Origin: DATBVX01 sp963696675
GTDB taxonomy: Bacteria > Pseudomonadota > Gammaproteobacteria > Steroidobacterales > Steroidobacteraceae
Length of the DNA: 64,000 bases
Assembly (NCBI GenBank): GCA_963696675.1
Contig: CAVOLM010000029.1
Location: 40,057-104,056 of the forward strand
Direction of reading: 5' to 3'
Position 1 is the first letter of the stretch. The number at the start of each line of letters is the position of its first letter. This document shows, in pieces, positions 28,430-38,834 of this stretch. Position numbers and translations under genes: made by a program. The notes beneath the pieces were generated by a model, which saw only the letters and a list, made by a program, of their open reading frames with translations, had not been told where the DNA came from and did not search any database.

Positions 28430-30731
28430 ATGGTGCGAGCGCTGTTCGTCACGCCTCTCGGTTGCGATGCTGCAGGGTTGCGCCCCGGACGCTGATCCAG
28501 GACCGGAAGCGTCCGTCATTCCGGCGCCGGCTGAGTGTCACTGCGAGACAAGGGCAGCTTCCTGGTCGAGCGTAGACACGCCAGTCACCTTCGAGGCCAT
28601 CCCGCAGGTGGACGCGATTGCGCACGGTACTTCGCGACCTTGTCGCGCGCACCGATGGGCCGCCTCTCGCATCTCGTCCACCTCCGCCGAAGGCGATCGC
28701 CCTGAGATCAGGTTTCAGCTCAGCGCCGCCGGGGGCGCGCAGGAAGCAGAAGGCTATTCGCTACTTGTTTCCCCTCAGCGAATCGTCGTCTCAGCCGGTA
28801 GCCCCCGCGGCCTTTTCTACGGAGCGATCACGCTTTGGCAACTGATGACGGCGGAGGCAAGGACGACGCGCCAATCGAGATCGCATCGATGTCGATCGTG
28901 GACCAGCCGCGCTTCGCATGGCGCGGACTCATGCTCGATGTCGCGCGTCACTACATGCCACCAGACAACATCAAGCAGATGATCGACTGGATGGCACTGC
29001 ACAAGCTCAACACGCTCCATTGGCACCTGACCGATGATCAAGGCTGGCGGCTCGAGATCCGCAAGTACCCGAAGCTCACACGAGATCGGCGCATGGCGCG
29101 TGCCGGCAGGAGCGGCGGGCATCGATGCCGCAACTGGAGGTCCGACTCGCTACGGCGGCTTCTACACGCAGGAGGAGGTGCGCGACATCGTGCGTTATGC
29201 CGCGGAACGCTACGTCACGATCGTGCCGGAGATCGAGATGCCGGGTCATGCGCAGGCGGCGATCGCGGCGTATCCCGAACTTGGCTCGCGTGGCGACAAT
29301 CCAGTCGTGTCGCACGACTGGGGTATTCACACCTATCTCTTCAACGTCGAGGACGAGACGTTTGTCTTTCTCGAGAACGTGCTCAGTGAGGTGATCGAGC
29401 TGTTTCCGGGTCCTTACGTCCATGTCGGTGGCGATGAAGCGGTGAAGGATCAGTGGCAGGGCTCCGCCCAGGTGCAACGGCGCATGCGCGAGCGCGGCAT
29501 CGCGAGCGAAGCGCAGCTGCAGGGTTACTTCGTCGCGCGCATCGGAAAGTTCCTGAGCGAGCACGGGCGTCGTCTCGTGGGCTGGGACGAGATCCTCGAA
29601 GGCGGCGTGCCCGCTGACGCCATCGTCATGTCCTGGCGCGGCACTGCGGGCGGACGCGAGGCCGCGCGCCTCGGTCACGACGTCGTCATGGCACCTGCGC
29701 CGGATCTGTATCTCGATCACTTGCAGAGCGAGTCGCGCGACGAGCCGCCCGGTCGCCCGGGGATTGAATCACTCGCTGACGTCTATGGCTTCAACCCGAT
29801 TCCGGATGACCTCAGTGCGGATCAAGCGCGCCACATCATCGGCGTGCAGGCGAATCTGTGGACCGAGCACGTGCGCACCGTGGAACGCGCTCAGCACGCG
29901 GTCTTCCCGCGAATCGCGGCGCTCGCTGAAGTGGCGTGGTCCCGCCGCAGCAGCACGACTGGTCGAGTTTCATCGCGCGCATGCCTGCTCAGCTGCAACG
30001 CTATCGTGAGCTCGGTATCCAGTTCGCCGACAGCGCGTTCGCAGTTCGTTTCTCGCCGGATTTCGACGCGGCCCACGACCGGCTGAAGGTAAGACTGTCG
30101 ACGCAAGCGGGATTCGGCGAGATTCGCTATACGCTCGACGGCAGTCGAGCCGGCGTCGACCTCTGCGCTTTACACGGCACCGATCGAGGCGGCGCCACCC
30201 CTGCGCGTGCGCGCTGCAAGTTTCGAAACCGGTTGGCGTCTGTCGGAGTCCCGCGTTGGAGAGTTCACGGCGCAGACGCTGCGCGAACGCAAGAACGAGG
30301 AACTCAAGCTCTGCCGCGAAAAACTGCCGCTGCGCCTCGAGGACGATGCGCCGCCAGGCGATGAGCGCGCCGTGTTCCTCGTGGACATCATGGATCCCTG
30401 CTGGATTTACCCGCGCGCATCACTCGATGGCGTGAGCGGAATCGAGGTGACGGTCGGACAGCTGCCGTACAACTTTCAGCTCTGGAAGGATGCCGCTGGA
30501 ATCGTGACCCATACGCCCGCCGCGGAGGCAGGTGAGCTAGAGGTGAGGCTCGATTCGTGTGACGGAGAGATTCTCGCCTCGATGTCGCTTGAACCGACTC
30601 GGGGACAACCCGCGCTGACTGCGCTCGACGCGCCGCTCAGGAGCCACGCGGGGACCCACGACCTGTGCTTGTTCTTCACCAGCAGGTCACCCGATCCGTT
30701 GTGGGTGATCGACAGCGTACGGCTGCAGTGA
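28430..30731 (+). CDS. GH20 beta-N-acetylhexosaminidase, probable lipoprotein
   Basis: An exo-beta-N-acetylglucosaminidase releasing GlcNAc from chitooligosaccharides. After an ATG at 28430 and an early frame change near 28458 the N-terminus reads VAMLQGCAPDADP, a lipobox-like LQGC. The GH20b domain gives SLLVSPQRIVVSAGSPRGLFY. The catalytic barrel has QPRFAWRGLMLDVARHY, LNTLHWHLTDDQGWRLEIRK, TIVPEIEMPGHAQAA and the catalytic pair in HVGGDEAVKDQW. The C-terminal region (YRELGIQFADSAFAVRF, later WIYPRASLDGV) resembles chitobiase C-terminal domains. At least five frames must be joined (shifts near 28458, 28845, 29085, 29945 and 30140). The stop abuts the next gene's stop at TGATCA. Confidence 0.85.
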
Positions 30732-31273
30732 TCAGGGTGGCGCGGGGCGTCCTGTTTCCACCAAGCTCTTGAGGCGCAAGAGTTGTGCGCGCAGCACGGC
30801 ATCCACGGGCGCGGCGAGCTCGCCCAGTCCGCCAGCGCGATAGCCGCCGACCCTGTAGGTGAGCTCGAGCTGACTTCCATTGCCATCTGCAGCGATCTTC
30901 CAGATCAAAGTCCCGGTTACGCCGAGCATCTGCAGTGGCCCAAGTCCCCCAGTCATTCGCAACTCTTTGCCGGGAGCTGCGAACACGACGGTCATATGCT
31001 GAACACTCCCTGGTTCGCCAGGCGCTCGCAGAAGCATCCGCCCGCCTTGGCATCCAGCGACATGTTGCGCGCGTCACCGGAGTAGGTGTGCGCGGAATCC
31101 CACCAGCTCCCGATCTGTAGCAGCAATGCGTACAGCTGAGCAGGTTTTGTCGCAATCAATGCCTCATTCCTGAGCTCGAAGCCGTTCTCGGAGCTGCCGA
31201 CCACGTCGGCCGAAGAAACGCTCGTGGCAATTGTCGCGCCGAGCAGTGTCAAGACTCGTAGTGCAGCTCGCAT
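30732..31273 (-). CDS. Secreted START-like (SRPBCC) domain protein
   Basis: About 180 aa in two frames. The N-terminus MRAALRVLTLLGATIATSVS followed by SA is a signal peptide. The mature part has ELRNEALIATKPAQLYALLL and IGSWWDSAHTYSGDARNMSL, then, after a shift near 31015, HMTVVFAAPGKELRMTGGLGP and GSQLELTYRVGGY. This is the strand pattern of polyketide-cyclase/AHSA1-like SRPBCC proteins, which bind hydrophobic ligands. The start is the ATG at 31273. The gene is convergent with GH20, with stops back to back. The ligand is unknown. Confidence 0.68.
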
Positions 31274-31408
31274 AGTTGCGGCGTCCTCGTTTCGAATTGG
31301 TAAATTATGCGCGCGAGGAGCGAGGACCAGATATATACGAAGCAGTTCGTAACAAATATACTTCTGCTCGATCACGCCTCCTGACGCCTCGCTGACTCAG
31401 GTAACAAC

Positions 31409-31925
31409 ATGCACGCCGCAAGCCCTTCACTGCTCGCATTGCTGCTGATGAGTGCAGCCGCGCTGGCCAACGATGAAGTCGCCCCGGCTGCGCCGGCAGC
31501 TGTCAATCAGCAACCGACAGAGAGCACCGGGCCGGCACTGCTGGCTGAGGCGGCGAGTGCAGTGCCTTCAGCAACGTCTGACCACCCAGCGAGCAGTGCA
31601 GCGGCGGAACCCGCGGCCGAGGCCCCAGCAACTACATCCAGCGCGGCTGCGGCCAACGACGCGGCTGCGACTTCGCCAGGCGCGGCAGCGTCCGATGACG
31701 GTGTCCAAGACCGATGAAGCGGCGCTGGACACCCAGATGAGAAGACTTGGCTTCACTCCGAAGGTGATGAATGGCGAGAAGCGCTACTGCAAAGAAACCA
31801 CGGTCCTCGGCTCGAGACTCAACAAGAAGACGGTCTGCTGGTCCACCGAGCAGATCAGGAACCATCAGGAGAGCGTAAAGGAGGTGCGCGAGAAGCAGGG
31901 ACAGCGGGAAAGTTTCGAGCGCTGA
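31409..31925 (+). CDS. Small secreted Ala-rich protein with conserved-looking C-terminus
   Basis: The N-terminus LLALLLMSAAALANDEVAPA is a signal peptide ending in ALA-N. About 75 residues follow made almost only of Ala, Pro, Ser, Thr and Glu (a flexible linker). A frame change near 31695 leads to LDTQMRRLGFTPKVMNGEKR, YCKETTVLGSRLNKKTVCW and STEQIRNHQESVKEVREK. The two Cys could form a disulfide around the basic loop. I do not recognise a named domain. The shift falls in a repetitive GC-rich stretch, so an assembly indel is the likely cause. Confidence 0.6.
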
Positions 31926-31936
31926 CGTGCCGCGTC

Positions 31937-32463
31937 TCAGGAAGCCGGCTGCGCCTCGAACTCGATCCCGTACAGCACGTCTTCGGGACCATCCGGCATC
32001 ACCCTCACTCGCCCTTCGAATTTCATGCCGAGCTTTTCGAGCACTCTGATCGAAGCAGAATTCTCCGGCTTTGCGATTCCGACAATGCGGCGCAGGCCAA
32101 TACGCGTCTGCCGTGCTCGATCACCGCGGCTGCCGATTCGACAGCGTAGCCCTTCGACCAGAACGCGGGCAGAAACGCGAAGCCGACATCGACATCCGGC
32201 AGGGCTTCTCGTTTGAGCAAACCACACATGCCGATGTGCGTGCCGTCCGGCTTGAGGTTGACGAGATTCAGACCGAACCCGAACGTCGCGTAACTCGCGA
32301 TCGGCCCCTTCAACAAGTAGTCACGGGCATCGTCGAGCGTCCTGACGCCCTTGTCGCCGACGAACTCGAGGAACGACGGCTCGTTCAGGAGCTGGTGGAT
32401 GAACTCGGCATCGTCGAGAGTGAGCCGGCGCAGGATCAGGCGCGGCGTTTCGACTACGGTCAC
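31937..32463 (-). CDS. GNAT-family N-acetyltransferase (RimJ/RimL-like)
   Basis: About 175 aa in two frames. The start is the GTG at 32463 (VTVVETPRLILRRLTLDDA), typical of the RimJ/RimL group, then GFGLNLVNLKPDGTHIGMCG and DVDVGFAFLPAFWSKGYAVE, the acetyl-CoA loop region. After a shift near 32095 the C-terminus is GLRRIVGIAKPENSASIRVL, EKLGMKFEGRVRV. It acetylates amino groups of proteins or small molecules; the target is unknown. It lies 1 nt downstream of the hydrolase gene on the same strand, so the two likely share a transcript. Confidence 0.8.
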
Positions 32464-32464
32464 G

Positions 32465-33298
32465 CTAACGCTTCGCGAGCAGCGGAGAGCAGCCCGCCAG
32501 CTCGCGCGCTGCGGCGATGACGACCTCCGGGCGGTCGCGTTGGATGTAGTGACCGCTGGCATCGACATTCACGTGTCGCGCTGCCGGGAAGTCTGCGGCG
32601 ATGTCATCCTGCAGACGAACCGCCGTGACGCGCGACTCTGGAGTCTCTCCATGCAACGCGCGGGTGCGTGATAGCACGATCGTGGGAACGTTGCTGGCAG
32701 GGGGACTGTCATGGACCTGCTCGCCCGCAACCGCGCTGTCGTTCAATTCCCGGCGAACGATCCAGGGCATACCCAGCACGATGAGTTGTTGACCGCCGCC
32801 GGCTGTTCCTTGCAGGCCGAGCTGCAACTGCTGATTCCAGTGGGTCGAGTCGACCAGCACCAGGCCGTCGATCTCCTGCGGGAATTGTCGAGCGAAATAT
32901 TGCATGTACAGGCCGCCCAGCGAATGCCCGACGAGGACATAGGGAGGCAGAACTCCTCTGCGCTTCAGCTCCGAGCGCAGCTCTGAGACGATGGTCGCGG
33001 CATCCCGGGCACCGCCCGCCGTATCGCTTCCCGGATAACCGGCGCGACTGTAAGCGATAGTGCGCGTGCAATGATCGGCGATCAACGGCTGAACGGTGTT
33101 CCAGACATCGAGCGTGTCACCAAGACCGGCTGCGAGAACGACAGTTCGGGGTCCGTGGCCCGCGATTCGCATCTGCAGGTGGGCCACATCAGCAGAGCCG
33201 AACGTACAAGGTGCAAAAGAGGCCAGCATAACCATTACCAGCTGCGACCAAAGCAGCGGCCGGGTAGCGAAACGCCTGACTCCGTGGGGCCTCAACAT
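32465..33298 (-). CDS. Secreted alpha/beta hydrolase
   Basis: ATG at 33298 gives a signal-like N-terminus (LLWSQLVMVMLASFAPCTFG). The alpha/beta-hydrolase core has TVVLAAGLGDTLDVW (oxyanion region), AYSRAGYPGSD, the nucleophile elbow VLVGHSLGGLYMQYFA and the catalytic His in DASGHYIQRDRPEVV. The fold resembles esterases and haloperoxidase-like hydrolases. A TTG at 33319 would extend it by 7 codons. The enzyme likely acts in the periplasm or outside the cell; its substrate cannot be told from sequence. Confidence 0.8.
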   Translation of the reverse strand: MLRPHGVRRFATRPLLWSQLVMVMLASFAPCTFGSADVAHLQMRIAGHGPRTVVLAAGLGDTLDVWNTVQPLIADHCTRTIAYSRAGYPGSDTAGGARDAATIVSELRSELKRRGVLPPYVLVGHSLGGLYMQYFARQFPQEIDGLVLVDSTHWNQQLQLGLQGTAGGGQQLIVLGMPWIVRRELNDSAVAGEQVHDSPPASNVPTIVLSRTRALHGETPESRVTAVRLQDDIAADFPAARHVNVDASGHYIQRDRPEVVIAAARELAGCSPLLAKR

Positions 33299-33445
33299 GT
33301 CCAGATCCTGCGACGGCAACTCCGTGACGGATTACGTGCCCCATCAGATCATACTGTTGACTGGCGGCCCGTCTGTGAGTTGCATCGATATCTCCTATAC
33401 AATTTCTGCAACGCGGACGGCGTCACATTTACGGCGCCCAAAAAA

Positions 33446-34201
33446 ATGACACACATCATGATTCGCCCAAGAATTCAGCGAGTTTCGTTCGGCATTGCAG
33501 CAGCGCTGCTCGTCACTCAGATCCAGGCAGCGCCGCTGAGCCGCGCAGAGATCGAAGCGCGTGTGACGGCCGCAGGCGCGGATCTCAGCAATCTCGAGGC
33601 CCCAGGCGCGGATCTTTCCGGGCTCGATTTCCGTGGTGCGAATCTCTTTGGTGCGAGTCTCAGGGGCGCCAATCTCACCCGGGCGAAACTGCGCGGCTGT
33701 AACCTCGATGTCGCAATTCTGCGCGACGCTACCCTGGTCGAGGCCGACCTGGCGCAGACCAGCCTGTACGCAAGCGTGCTCGCCAATGCCGATGCGACTC
33801 GAGCCGACCTGCATGGTGCTCGTCTGATGGGCAACATGGACCGCGCCGTCCTCGAAGGCGCGGATCTCTCGGACGCGAAGGGCGGCTCTGACATGGGCAA
33901 CCAGCCGATGGGGCTGGTGCGTCTGTTTCTCACGCATGCGCGGCTCAAGGGCGCGAAATTGACTCGCGCCGATCTGTCGCGCGCGGATCTGAGTTACGCA
34001 GATCTTCGTGAGGCGGACCTGAGCGATGTGAATCTCACCCAGGCAAAACTCATCGGCGCGGATCTCACCGGCGCGAAGCTGGACCGGGCGACACTGTCCG
34101 GCGCGGAGATTCATCACGCGAACTTCACCGGCGCGACGGGGCTCACCTCCGCGCAAGGTCTGGACACGACTGAAGGAAAAGAACTGGCGATTTTCGAGTA
34201 A
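33446..34201 (+). CDS. Exported pentapeptide-repeat protein
   Basis: About 251 aa. After a signal-like segment (FGIAAALLVTQIQA) comes a long run of A(D/N)LxX repeats, for example GADLSGLDFRGANLFGASL and later ADLSRADLSYADLREADL, interrupted around residue 150 by GGSDMGNQPMGLVRLF. Pentapeptide repeats fold into a quadrilateral beta-helix. The N-terminal lead PLSRAEIEARVTAAGADLSN is common in secreted members. The start is at ATG 33446 (a second ATG at 33458 is possible), after an A6 tract. Most characterised pentapeptide proteins are cytoplasmic, so export here is notable. Function unknown. Confidence 0.8.
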   Translation: MTHIMIRPRIQRVSFGIAAALLVTQIQAAPLSRAEIEARVTAAGADLSNLEAPGADLSGLDFRGANLFGASLRGANLTRAKLRGCNLDVAILRDATLVEADLAQTSLYASVLANADATRADLHGARLMGNMDRAVLEGADLSDAKGGSDMGNQPMGLVRLFLTHARLKGAKLTRADLSRADLSYADLREADLSDVNLTQAKLIGADLTGAKLDRATLSGAEIHHANFTGATGLTSAQGLDTTEGKELAIFE

Positions 34202-34239
34202 ACGCCGCAACGTGCCACAACAAGACGGGGGAGTTCGCC

Positions 34240-35937
34240 ATGACAGATGCGAGTTCGCTTGCGCAGGATCGTTTGACCGGCGGTGTCGGTCTCCTCGACC
34301 GGGAGCGAATCATCGCGAACCCCGGGTTCAACCGCTGGCTGGTTCCCCCTGCCGCACTCTGCATTCACCTGTGCATCGGCATGGCCTACGGATTCTCGGT
34401 GTTCTGGAAGCCCCTGCAGGGGGCATTGATCGGCGCCGACGGGGCGAGCATCGCGGCCTGCTCCGCCGGAGCGACGACGTTTTCCGAGAAGCTGGCAGGA
34501 ACGCTGCACGCGCTTGTCGCTACTGATTGCAACTGGAGTCAGTTCGATCTCGGCTGGATGTACACGTTCTTCTTTGTGCTGTTGGGTCTTTCGGCAGCGA
34601 CCTGGGGTGGGTGGCTTGAACGCGCTGGTCCGCGCAAGGCGGGCGTGGTGTCCGCGCTCTGCTGGTGCGGTGGTCTCCTGATCTCGTCGGTGGGCGTATA
34701 CACGCACCAGCTGTGGTTGATGTGGCTCGGCTCGGGGATCATCGGCGGCATCGGTCTGGGGCTCGGCTATATCTCGCCGGTCTCGACGCTCATCAAGTGG
34801 TTCCCGGACCGGCGCGGCATGGCCACCGGCATGGCCATCATGGGCTTCGGCGGCGGTGCGATGATCGGTTCGCCACTCGCGACCCTGCTCATGAACTCCT
34901 TCAAGACGGCGACCGATCCGGGCGTGTGGCATACGTTCGTCTCGATGGCGGCGATCTATTTCGTGTTCATGCTGATCGGCGCCTTCGGCTACCGCCTGCC
35001 GCCCGCGCGCTGGAGCCCGGAGGGCTGGACCCCACCGTCCAACAACAACGCCATGATCACGTCCAAGAGCGTGCACCTGCAGAACGCGCACAAGACGCCG
35101 CAATTCTGGTGCCTGTGGCTGGTGCTGTGTCTCAACGTGTCGGCGGGCATCGGCATCATCGGCGCAGCCTCGCCGATGCTGCAGGAGACATTCGGCGGCG
35201 CGCTCATCGGAGTTCCCCAGGTCGGATTCGATCAATTCAACGACGAGCAGAAGAAGCTCGCAGCGGCGGTGGCTGCGGGTTTCGTCGGCCTCATCTCGCT
35301 GTTCAACATTTTCGGCCGCATCATCTGGGCGTCCTCCTCGGACAAACTGGGACGCAAGCGTACGTATTTCGTTTTCTTCACGCTGGGCGCCGCTCTTTAT
35401 GCGCTGGCCTCGATCGCTGCGGACGCAAAGATGCTGGGGGTTTTCGTCGCTTCGTTTTGCGTCATCGCCTCGATGTATGGCGGGGGTTTCTCGACCATAC
35501 CCGCCTACCTCGCCGACATGTTCGGCACGCCGTTCGTGGGCGCGATTCACGGACGACTCCTGACCGCGTGGTCGACAGCGGGCGTTCTGGGGCCGGTGGT
35601 CGTCAACTATCTGCATGACCAGCGGCTCGCCCAGCACGTGCCGGTCGATCAGATCTACGGCCCGATCTTCTATGTATTGGCAGCGATGCTCGCGGTCGGA
35701 TGGATCGCCAATCTGCTGGTGCGGCCGGTGGACGCAAGATGGCACATGAGCGAGGCCGAAGTCGCCGCGGCGCAGACCGGCCGCAAACCAGTCGTCCCGA
35801 CGGCGGAGACCGCTTCCGGACGCATCGGCAAGGGCGGGCTCGATGCGCGAGCCGCATGCTTCTGGCTATTGGTAGGTGTCCCGCTCGCATGGGGAATCTG
35901 GAACACGGTGCAGAAGGCGCTGGTGCTGTTCCGCTAG
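34240..35937 (+). CDS. MFS transporter of the oxalate/formate antiporter (OFA) type
   Basis: A 565-aa protein with 12 or more helices. The N-terminal AALCIHLCIGMAYGFSVFWK and the later GLGLGYISPVSTLIKWFPDR, then RRGMATGMAIMGFGGGAMIG, are typical of OFA-family members. FGRIIWASSSDKLGRKRTYF marks the second half. It carries an insert of about 35 residues after helix 1 (ADGASIAACSAGATTFSEKL), making it longer than the usual 430-550 aa. The C-terminal extra helix follows a hydrophilic segment. Substrates in the family are monocarboxylates and dicarboxylates. It converges on the transketolase gene, with ends overlapping by a few bases. Confidence 0.82.
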   Translation: MTDASSLAQDRLTGGVGLLDRERIIANPGFNRWLVPPAALCIHLCIGMAYGFSVFWKPLQGALIGADGASIAACSAGATTFSEKLAGTLHALVATDCNWSQFDLGWMYTFFFVLLGLSAATWGGWLERAGPRKAGVVSALCWCGGLLISSVGVYTHQLWLMWLGSGIIGGIGLGLGYISPVSTLIKWFPDRRGMATGMAIMGFGGGAMIGSPLATLLMNSFKTATDPGVWHTFVSMAAIYFVFMLIGAFGYRLPPARWSPEGWTPPSNNNAMITSKSVHLQNAHKTPQFWCLWLVLCLNVSAGIGIIGAASPMLQETFGGALIGVPQVGFDQFNDEQKKLAAAVAAGFVGLISLFNIFGRIIWASSSDKLGRKRTYFVFFTLGAALYALASIAADAKMLGVFVASFCVIASMYGGGFSTIPAYLADMFGTPFVGAIHGRLLTAWSTAGVLGPVVVNYLHDQRLAQHVPVDQIYGPIFYVLAAMLAVGWIANLLVRPVDARWHMSEAEVAAAQTGRKPVVPTAETASGRIGKGGLDARAACFWLLVGVPLAWGIWNTVQKALVLFR

Positions 35938-37995
35938 AGCTTTGCCTGCGGCGCGCGTAGTCGAGGACTGCCTTTACCGCCGCGGCGACGCGTTCGACGG
36001 TGAAGCCGAAGTGGCGAAACAGATCGCCGGCAGGCGCGGACTCGCCGAAACGATCGATGCCTATCACGGCGCCGGTGCGGCCCACGTACTTGCGCCAGAA
36101 GTCGGACACGCCGGCTTCGACGGCGACGTGGGGCAGCTCCGGTATCAACACGCTGATCGCGATAGCTCGGGATCCTGCCGGTCGAACACGGTAGTGGACG
36201 GCAAGGAGACCACCCGTACGAAAATGCCCTCGCTCGCGAGGAGCTTCTGCGCGTCGACAGCCAGCGCAACCTCGGACCCGGTTGCGACGATCACCGCGCG
36301 CGCCATACCTTCTGGCTCGACCAGGACGTAGCCGCCGCGACGAATGTTCTCCGCTGCTTCTGTCGAGCGCTTCTGCGCGGGCAGGTTTTGCCGGCTGAAT
36401 ACCAGGCTCGTGGGGCCGTCCCTGCGCTCGAGCGCCGCGGCCCATGCCACGACAGACTCCACGGCGTCGCAGGGACGCCAGACGTCCATGTTTGGAATGA
36501 TCCGCAGCGATGCCAGATGCTCGATCGGCTGATGCGTGGGCCCGTCCTCACCCAGTCCGATCGAGTCGTGCGTGAACACGAACACGGTGCCGATCCTCAT
36601 GAGCGCAGACATGCGCAACGCACTGCGGCAGTAATCGGAAAATGTCAGGAACGTGCCGCCATACGCAATGAACGCGCCATGCAGCGCGACTCCATTCATG
36701 ATCGCGGCCATTGCGAACTCACGCACTCCGTAGTGCAGATAGTTGCCCGCAGAGCCGGCGCTGATCGGCCGCGAGCCGCTCCAGAGGGTGAGGTTCGATC
36801 CGGCGAGATCCGCTGAACCGCCGATCAGCTCCGGCAGGACGGGTGCGAGTCCCTCCAGGATGTCCTGTGAAGCTTTGCGAGTCGCCACGCTCTGGGCTTT
36901 CTGGTTCGTTTGCGCCATGAGCTCGCGCACGCGTCGCGCAAAACCTGCTGGCAGCTCGCCCTTCACGCGCCGCTCGAACTCTTTTGCTTGCACTGGATAC
37001 GCATACGCGTAGCTGGCGAACCTGCGCTTCCATGCTGCTTCGGCGCTTCGGCCTGCTCCGCGAGCATCCCAGGCCTCGTACACGTGCGCAGGGATTTCGA
37101 AGGGCTGATATGGCCATTCGATCGCCACGCGTGTCGCCGCAATTTCCTTATCGCCCAGCGCAGCACCATGAGCTTCGTGGGTGCCGGCCTTGTTGGGCGA
37201 CCCCTGAGCGATCACGGTCCTGCAGCAGATGAGTGACGGTTTGTCAGTGACTGCGCGGGCAGCTCCGATCGCCCGATCCATCGCTTCGCTGTCGTGTCCG
37301 TCGACGTTTGCGAGGACGTGCCAGCCGTAGCTTTCGAAGCGCTTCGGGGTATCGTCCGTGAACCAGCCCTCGACACGCCCGTCGATCGAAATGCCGTTGT
37401 CGTCGTAGAACGCGATCAGCCTGCCGAGGCCGAGCGTGCCGGCGAGCGAACAGGCCTCGTGTGAGATCCCCTCCATCATGCAACCGTCACCGAGAAACAC
37501 ATAGGTGTAGTGAGCGACGATGTCGAAGCCCGGGCGGTTGAACTCCGCGGCCAGCAGTTTCTCGGCGATCGCCATGCCGACCGCATTCGCAATGCCCTGG
37601 CCCAGCGGCCCGGTCGTCGTCTCCACACCGGGCGTGACCCGATACTCGGGGTGACCCGGCGTCTGCGAGTGCAGCTGGCGGAAACTCTTGATCTCGTCCA
37701 TCGGCAGGTCGTAGCCACTCAGGTGCAGCAGCGCGTACTGCAGCATCGAGCCGTGACCGTTCGAGAGTACGAAGCGGTCGCGATCGACCCAGCCCGGATT
37801 GGCCGGGTTGTGCCGCAGATGCCGGCGCCACAGCACCGCGGCGATCTCCGCCATGCCCATCGGCATGCCGGGATGGCCCGAGTTCGCTTTCTGGACGGCG
37901 TCCATCGCGAGCGCGCGCAGTGCGTTGATGGTGTCGGGATGGTGGAAACGGGCTCGCGACGACGCGGGTGCCTGCAGATCAAGAGTCATGGTCAT
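35934..37995 (-). CDS. cbbT: Transketolase of the Calvin cycle operon
   Basis: A thiamine-diphosphate enzyme of about 685 aa. It has KANSGHPGMPMGMAEIAAVL, the TPP motif GDGCMMEGISHEA...YDDN(G), DGHDSEAMDRAIG, the pyrimidine domain FTHDSIGLGEDGPTHQPIEH and the C-terminal VIVATGSEVALAVDAQKLL. The main frame is lost near 36155 after VFDRQDP, and another frame continues SVLIPELPHVAVEAGVSDFW and GRTGAVIGIDRFGESAP to VKAVLDYARR. The exact stop lies near 35934. It is the last gene of cbbLSXFPZT, overlaps cbbZ by 17 nt, and regenerates pentose phosphates for RuBP. Confidence 0.9.
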
Positions 37996-38728
37996 GGTCT
38001 CTCTCGGTGAGAAGGAGGGCGCCGGGAGAAGGGCGCGCTGGGAGCGGTTGCATGTACATCAGGAGAAGCTCCCTCAGATCTCCGATGGTGCCGTGTGGCC
38101 TCGCCTGCTCGACAGATCGCATGTCGCCATAGCCATAGTCGACGGCGACGACGCGACAACCTGCCGCATGGGCTGCGACAACGTCTACATGGGAATCGCC
38201 CACGTAGAGCAGCTGCGCGGGTTTGACAGCAAAACGCGTGCACGCAGCCAGCAGCATGTTCGGGCTGGGCTTGCGATCGGTGGTGCGATCAGCACAAAGA
38301 GTGAACGCCAGGAGCGTATCGAGCTGCGCAGCCTCGAGCAGCGGCTGCGCAAAGCGGCTCTCCTTGTTGGTCACGCAACACAGCGCAATCCCCGCGCTCG
38401 CGAACTGGTGCAACGTTTCAGGTACTCCGGGATACAGGCGGCTGCGGTCGAAGAGGTGCTCGCCGTACAGGCGTGCAAATAGCGATTCGGCCGAGGAACG
38501 CAGCGCCGCATCGGGCGCGGTCACGCCAAGACCCTCCCGCAGTGCGCGTTCCACGAACCGAGCGACGCCGTCACCGACGAGGGCGCGCATGCGATGCTCG
38601 GCCAGCTCCCTGCCGCCCAACTCCACCAGCATCGCGTTTGCAGCGGCGCACAGATCGGGTGCGGTATCGATGAGCGTGCCGTCGAGATCGAAAGCGGCGG
38701 CCCGAAGGCGCTCATCCGTCCCGGTCAT
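37979..38728 (-). CDS. cbbZ: Phosphoglycolate phosphatase (HAD family)
   Basis: HAD motif I AAFDLDGTLIDTAPDLCAAA (residues about 10-29), motif II CVTNKES, motif III Lys in TDRKPSPNMLL and motif IV YVGDSHVDVVAAHAAGC. The cap insertion after motif I fits Gph. The ATG at 38728 places DLDGT near residue 13, as usual; the frame is open 21 codons further. It removes 2-phosphoglycolate made by RuBisCO oxygenation. Its place between prk and tkt in the cbb operon supports the role. Confidence 0.88.
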   Translation of the reverse strand: MTGTDERLRAAAFDLDGTLIDTAPDLCAAANAMLVELGGRELAEHRMRALVGDGVARFVERALREGLGVTAPDAALRSSAESLFARLYGEHLFDRSRLYPGVPETLHQFASAGIALCCVTNKESRFAQPLLEAAQLDTLLAFTLCADRTTDRKPSPNMLLAACTRFAVKPAQLLYVGDSHVDVVAAHAAGCRVVAVDYGYGDMRSVEQARPHGTIGDLRELLLMYMQPLPARPSPGALLLTERDHDHDS

Positions 38729-38834
38729 CTGTCGCCTCCAGCGTTCGCGCAACCGGCATGCGCGATCGTTGCCAACTGCTGAGCGCGACATGGTAGATGG
38801 CGAGTCACCCCTGCGGCTCGTGCCTGCAGTTCGG

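Noticed and set aside
26685..28430. A 581-codon plus-strand open frame opposite the TPR-sulfotransferase.
   Set aside because: A GC-driven shadow; the minus strand has PAPS-binding motifs and TPRs.
33600..34140. DNA tandem repeat or CRISPR-like array.
   Set aside because: The periodicity is 15 bp and comes from pentapeptide codons within an open frame, with diverged units and no spacers.
34114..35745. A 543-codon minus-strand frame opposite the MFS transporter.
   Set aside because: Very rich in Arg, His and Gln with no hydrophobic core, a typical antisense artefact; the transporter is well supported.
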